Positions 4,582-7,309 of a DNA stretch of 7,309 nucleotides are shown here, in pieces (position 1 is the first letter of the stretch; the number at the start of each line of letters is the position of its first letter). The notes under the pieces were generated by a model. The model saw only the letters and a list, made by a program, of their open reading frames with translations. It was not told where the DNA came from and searched no databases. The stretch covers positions 1-7,309 of the forward strand of contig CASBRC010000224.1 in NCBI GenBank assembly GCA_949128015.1, in the 5' to 3' direction. The stretch comes from Synechococcales cyanobacterium PMM_0003 (lineage in GTDB: Bacteria > Cyanobacteriota > Cyanobacteriia > Pseudanabaenales > Pseudanabaenaceae). A program made the position numbers and the translations under genes.

Positions 4582-5154
4582 ATGATTAATCAAAATAATC
4601 TTCAATCCCGATTAGCATCTAAACTTGCTGTCATCTTGTCTTACATCACTTTAACGGCGGTTACAGCCACATCTGCGATCGCGCAAAGTGCAACTTCGCG
4701 CATTCTCAACATCAAAGGCGTGCAAGTTGGAACCGCCACATTTACACAGACCCCTTTAGGTGTAAAAGTTTTGCTGGAAGTGCAAAACTTAGCTAAGGGT
4801 GAACATATGGTGCATGTCCATGAAAATGGTAAATGCGATGCTCCAGAATTTAAGACTTCAGGTAAACACTTCGCGTCTAAAGACGATAACGAACATGACC
4901 ATATGCAGATGATGCATAACAAGCATGAGGAGTCAAAACATAAACCTGCGGGTGATTTGCCCAATATCGTTGTTAAACAGGATGGTAAGGGGACTCTGAC
5001 AGCTCTGCTATCAGAACTGAGTTTAGGTACGGGTAAGAACTCATTACTTAAGAAAGGCGGCACATCGATTTTGATCCATGCAGGTGCAAATGGAAAATCG
5101 ACAATTCCCAATGTCGATTACAAGACTCGTATTGCCTGCGGGATTATTAAATAG
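4582..5154 (+). CDS. Cu/Zn superoxide dismutase family protein, exported, with His/Met-rich loop
   Basis: The 190-residue product has a long signal peptide (hydrophobic 15-33, likely cut after AIA at 32-34). The mature part is a Cu/Zn SOD beta barrel: copper ligands His78 and His80 (HVH), bridging His96 (GKHF), His166 (LIHA); zinc-loop Asp125 (AGDLPN); catalytic-type Arg183 in TRIACG; and a disulfide pair Cys85-Cys186. The family converts superoxide to peroxide and oxygen in the periplasm. The zinc loop is odd: residues 104-121 hold six His and three Met (EHDHMQMMHNKHEE onward), and the His expected three residues before Asp125 is Pro122, with the nearest His at 120. The protein may bind zinc differently or act in copper binding. 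A long hairpin begins one base after the stop. It follows petJ by 91 bp. Confidence 0.88.
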   Translation: MINQNNLQSRLASKLAVILSYITLTAVTATSAIAQSATSRILNIKGVQVGTATFTQTPLGVKVLLEVQNLAKGEHMVHVHENGKCDAPEFKTSGKHFASKDDNEHDHMQMMHNKHEESKHKPAGDLPNIVVKQDGKGTLTALLSELSLGTGKNSLLKKGGTSILIHAGANGKSTIPNVDYKTRIACGIIK

Positions 5155-5235
5155 AAAACCCCAAAAATCTTTGGCGCAAGCACAGTTTGCGCCAAAGATT
5201 TTTGGGGTTTGGGTTTTATTACGCTTACCTACTTA
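5155..5235. repeat. dispersed palindromic element, copy B
   Basis: The hairpin 5156-5210 is followed by GGGTTTTATTACGC (5211-5224) and TTACCTACTTA (5225-5235). The last 28 bases (5208-5235) match copy A (2548-2575) at 26 positions, and the left flank AAAACCCCAAAAATCT (5155-5170) resembles 2503-2515. The hairpin core itself is unrelated to that of copy A. So the ends are conserved and the centre varies. Confidence 0.7.
5156..5210. terminator. 26-bp hairpin terminator after the SOD-like gene
   Basis: Arms 5156-5179 and 5187-5210 pair perfectly over 24 bp; a G-T and a C-G pair extend this to a three-base loop (ACA, 5182-5184). It starts one base after the TAG of the SOD-like gene. The T-rich right arm follows a GC-rich tip. 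It forms the core of palindromic element copy B. Confidence 0.85.
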
Positions 5236-5285
5236 AGAGTCCGCATCCTTGTTTACGCATAACTTTTGAGGATAATCATTAATCA

Positions 5286-5741
5286 ATGTTTGAAATTGCT
5301 TCTATCCTATTAAATTTGAATTTATCTACTACTCCTAATTTGGACAATTCATATTTAGGAAAATATCCATCACCTATTCGCATTGCCCATGAAGTGAGAA
5401 CTTCTAACGAAGTTGGTGGCACAATCCACATTGAACCCAATGATCGCCCGATCGCAGGACAAAAAACAAGGGTGTGGATCGCACTGACTAAACGCGGCGG
5501 CGAGATCATCCCTTACAAAAAATGTAATTGCAGTCTCGAAGTGCGATCGCTAACTAATAAAAGCATCAAATTTACAGTGTCCAAATCTGGATCAATCCTC
5601 GATCGCTATTTAGGATTACCTAGTATTGAAGTGATCTTTCCACAGGTGGGAAGATATGAGCTGCAATTAAGTGGTTCAGCACGAGAAGGTGAGGATTTTC
5701 AACCCTTTGAATTAACTTTTACCACCAATGTCGGCAAATAA
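5286..5741 (+). CDS. conserved hypothetical protein with CNC motif, partner of the downstream membrane fusion
   Basis: This 151-residue protein is mostly beta strand: GGTIHIEPNDRP at 44-55, TRVWIALTKRGGEIIP at 61-76, and a closing VGRYELQLSG and FQPFELTFTT (121-147), which looks like an immunoglobulin-type sandwich. Cys80-Asn81-Cys82 in KKCNCSLEV is a compact CxC metal or thiol motif. His35 and His48 could add ligands. Similar small proteins sit beside TauE/SafE-like membrane proteins in cyanobacteria as far as I recall; no function is known to me, and copper binding is only a guess. The N-terminus (MFEIASILLNLNLS) is hydrophobic but lacks the usual basic residues, so export is uncertain. An in-frame TAA two codons upstream excludes an earlier start; GAGGA at 5268-5272 is a distant ribosome binding site. 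The next gene starts 3 bases after the stop. Confidence 0.82.
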   Translation: MFEIASILLNLNLSTTPNLDNSYLGKYPSPIRIAHEVRTSNEVGGTIHIEPNDRPIAGQKTRVWIALTKRGGEIIPYKKCNCSLEVRSLTNKSIKFTVSKSGSILDRYLGLPSIEVIFPQVGRYELQLSGSAREGEDFQPFELTFTTNVGK

Positions 5742-5744
5742 AGA

Positions 5745-6941
5745 ATGCTAGATTTATTGCTTATAGCAGCTTTGGGGTTTTTAGGAAGTTTCGGTCATTG
5801 TGTGGGGATGTGTGGTCCCTTGACCGTCGCTTTTTCACTGTCGGGCAAAGAAAGTAACGCCAAAGGAGATTCTAAAAGTTGGCAACAGCATTTGTATTTT
5901 CACGCATTGTTAAATATTGGCAGGATTTTGAGTTATGCGATCGCAGGCGCAGCGATTGGTGCGATCGGGTCTGTACTGGTCGCAGGCGGACAGTTTGCAG
6001 GGCTTGAAAGCGATCTGCGGCGTTGGCTAGCGATTTTGACAGGGCTGCTCTTGGTATGGATGGGACTTGTGCAGATTAAGCCTGAAGGCTTGCCAAATAT
6101 TCCATTTATCAATCCGATGGCAATGGTGGGACTCCATCAACGCCTTAGCAATGTCATGATCAAATTGTCGCTGCATTCCCATCCGATGACTCCAGCTTTA
6201 TTAGGCATGACATGGGGATTGATTCCCTGCGGATTTCTCTACACGGCACAGATTAAAGCCGCCGAAACTGGCAATATGACTCAGGGCGCGATGACGATGT
6301 TAGCTTTTGGGATTGGCACTTTACCTTCGATGCTTGGTCTTGGTGTATTTGCAGGATTACTAAGCCGCGATCGCCGCAGTCAGTTATTTCGCATGGGCGG
6401 CTGGATCACGCTCACTATCGGCATCCTGACGCTGTTACGCACTAGCGACATGGTGGATTACACGGGGCATGCGGGTTTGATTTTGCTAATTCTTGCCTTA
6501 ATTGCTCGTCCGATCAGTCGCATCTATAAGCCTTGGACAGCACTAATGACTTACCGCAGGGCGATCGGGGTTGGTGCATTCATTCTATCCCTTGCCCATA
6601 CTTTCCATAAGATTGAACATACTTTTCAATGGAACTTTGATGCTTTATCCTTTATGATTCCCCAACATCAAATTTCGATTTGGCTCGGTGCGATCGCAAT
6701 TGCGTTGATGACTCCCGCCGCGCTCACTAGCTCTGATTGGATGGTCACAAAACTAGGCAAAGCTTGGCGCTATTTACATTTGCTATCAGTTCCTGCATTG
6801 GTGCTTGCATCAGTTCATACAATTGCGATCGGCTCCAATTATCTCGGCGCAGTGGACTGGACTCCCAAAAATTGGATTTTGGCGATTTTATGTGGCACGA
6901 TTACGCTAGTTACTTTGGCTTTGAGAATTAGGAAAAAGTAA
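5745..6941 (+). CDS. membrane fusion protein: DsbD_2/TauE-SafE-like domain plus ferric-reductase-like heme domain
   Basis: The 398-residue membrane protein has two parts. Residues 1 to about 255 form a six-helix type module of the DsbD_2 (UreH-like, often named sulfite exporter TauE/SafE) family, with GHCVGMCGP at 17-25 in the first helix and WGLIPCGFLYTA at 157-168, giving Cys19, Cys23 and Cys162. Residues about 270-398 resemble the ferric-reductase-like transmembrane domain of MsrQ/YedZ: RRAIGVGAFILSLAHTFH (His285, His288), ALTSSDWMVTKLGKAWRYLHLL (His345) and LASVHTI (His358), which are likely heme b ligands. A link GHAGLILLILALIARP joins them. The likely role is moving electrons, thiol equivalents or a metal across the membrane; the substrate is unknown. 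It is translationally coupled to the CNC protein gene (gap 3 bases). Domain assignments are from motif recognition. Confidence 0.88.
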   Translation: MLDLLLIAALGFLGSFGHCVGMCGPLTVAFSLSGKESNAKGDSKSWQQHLYFHALLNIGRILSYAIAGAAIGAIGSVLVAGGQFAGLESDLRRWLAILTGLLLVWMGLVQIKPEGLPNIPFINPMAMVGLHQRLSNVMIKLSLHSHPMTPALLGMTWGLIPCGFLYTAQIKAAETGNMTQGAMTMLAFGIGTLPSMLGLGVFAGLLSRDRRSQLFRMGGWITLTIGILTLLRTSDMVDYTGHAGLILLILALIARPISRIYKPWTALMTYRRAIGVGAFILSLAHTFHKIEHTFQWNFDALSFMIPQHQISIWLGAIAIALMTPAALTSSDWMVTKLGKAWRYLHLLSVPALVLASVHTIAIGSNYLGAVDWTPKNWILAILCGTITLVTLALRIRKK

Positions 6942-6969
6942 AGGTGGTAATTTGTGATTCCTTTACTTT
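6935..6969 (+). terminator. hairpin overlapping the stop of the membrane fusion gene
   Basis: AAAGTAAAGG (6935-6944) and CCTTTACTTT (6960-6969) pair over 10 bp around a 15-base loop. The stop codon (6939-6941) lies within the left arm, as for clpP. It is AT-rich with no clean T run after the stem, so it is a weaker terminator candidate than the others. Confidence 0.5.
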
Positions 6970-7031
6970 CTAAGTTTAAAAATGTATGATTTTTTGAGGT
7001 TAAAGGCTAAAAATTTCATTTGTGCGATTCT

Positions 7032-7309
7032 ATGGCTATTAAAAAAGTCCTAATTCTGGCAGCTAATCCGCTAGAGATAGCGCGTTTGCGGTTAGACAAG
7101 GAGGTGGAAGAAATTCGCACGACCTTGCAGCTATCAACAAATCGCGATCGCTTTGAGATCGAGTCGCGGGGTGCGGTGCGTCCGCAAGATTTACAGCAGT
7201 ATTTATATAATCTCAAGCCGCAGATTTTACATTTTTCGGGGCATGGTGGTGGGGATCGGGGTTTAGCGTTTGAGGGTGAGGATGGTGAGGCTCAAGCTGT
7301 TAGTACTAG
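7032..7309 (+). CDS. CHAT-domain protein, N-terminal part (partial)
   Basis: An open frame begins MAIKKVLILAANPLEIARLR and runs 92 codons to the window edge without a stop. A first Rossmann-like strand (KKVLILAANP), a helix with LRLDKEVEEI, then RFEIESRGAVRPQDLQQYL and the strand-loop QILHFSGHGGGDRGLAFE match the start of a caspase-like CHAT domain; the His in FSGHG (about residue 75) is the expected catalytic histidine. The paired cysteine, usually in an NACYS-like motif, lies outside the window. CHAT proteases in bacteria are often fused to repeat or NTPase domains and some act in defence or programmed death; what this one carries downstream cannot be seen. No clear ribosome binding site precedes the ATG. 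It lies 90 bp after the membrane fusion gene and is probably a separate unit. Confidence 0.83.
   Translation, partial: MAIKKVLILAANPLEIARLRLDKEVEEIRTTLQLSTNRDRFEIESRGAVRPQDLQQYLYNLKPQILHFSGHGGGDRGLAFEGEDGEAQAVST

Noticed and set aside
4641..5111. 156-codon open frame on the minus strand
   Set aside because: It lies fully opposite the SOD-like gene, whose motifs prove the plus strand is coding; Cys- and Pro-rich product without recognisable domain.
7016..7216. 66-codon minus-strand frame
   Set aside because: It is opposite the CHAT-domain start, which has clear family motifs.
1..7309. CRISPR array, insertion sequence or transposase, rRNA
   Set aside because: No regularly spaced direct repeats, no transposase-like frame with terminal repeats, and no rRNA-like sequence was seen.

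Overview
The window looks like chromosomal DNA of a low-GC cyanobacterium. The grounds are at least 16 copies of the HIP1 octamer GCGATCGC, a GTG-started menC, the cyanobacterial clpR-clpP pair, a cytochrome c6 gene (petJ), and a CHAT-domain protein at the right edge. The long, nearly perfect hairpins with tiny loops between genes suggest a Pseudanabaena-like lineage, but that is inference from style.

Layout. (1) 1-407, minus: the 5' part of menC (o-succinylbenzoate synthase, phylloquinone pathway), cut by the window edge. (2) 527-871, plus: a small exported protein of unknown function, followed by two tandem 23-24 bp hairpins (884-991) that close both this gene and the convergent clp operon. 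(3) 985-2357, minus: clpR then clpP, the inactive and active subunits of a ClpP3/R-type protease core. (4) 2613-3080, plus: a 155-aa conserved-looking protein with a possible SCP2-like C-terminus; its stop codon overlaps that of the next, convergent gene. (5) 3077-3823, minus: ccdA, thiol transfer for cytochrome c maturation. (6) 3824-4148: a 325-bp gene-free divergent region with two long palindromes, a promoter-like dyad and a terminator-like hairpin in the petJ leader. (7) 4149-6941, plus: petJ, a Cu/Zn superoxide dismutase-like protein with a His/Met-rich metal loop, a CNC-motif protein, and a fusion of a DsbD_2/TauE-SafE-type membrane domain with a ferric-reductase-like heme domain. (8) 7032-7309, plus: the start of a CHAT-domain protein.

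How the genes fit together: ccdA, petJ, the SOD-like protein, the CNC protein and the membrane fusion all act in or across the thylakoid/plasma membrane and deal with cytochrome c, copper, thiols or heme. The stretch 3077-6941 therefore reads as an envelope redox/metal neighbourhood. The CNC gene and the fusion gene are 3 nt apart and almost certainly one operon; co-transcription of the others is not shown.

The most unusual material is non-coding. Six long palindromes occur, three of them in divergent promoter regions where no gene needs a terminator. Two have different hairpin cores but share flanking sequence (28-base right tail, 26 identical), which suggests a small dispersed element. The petJ leader carries a terminator-like hairpin between its likely promoter and its ribosome binding site, consistent with attenuation.
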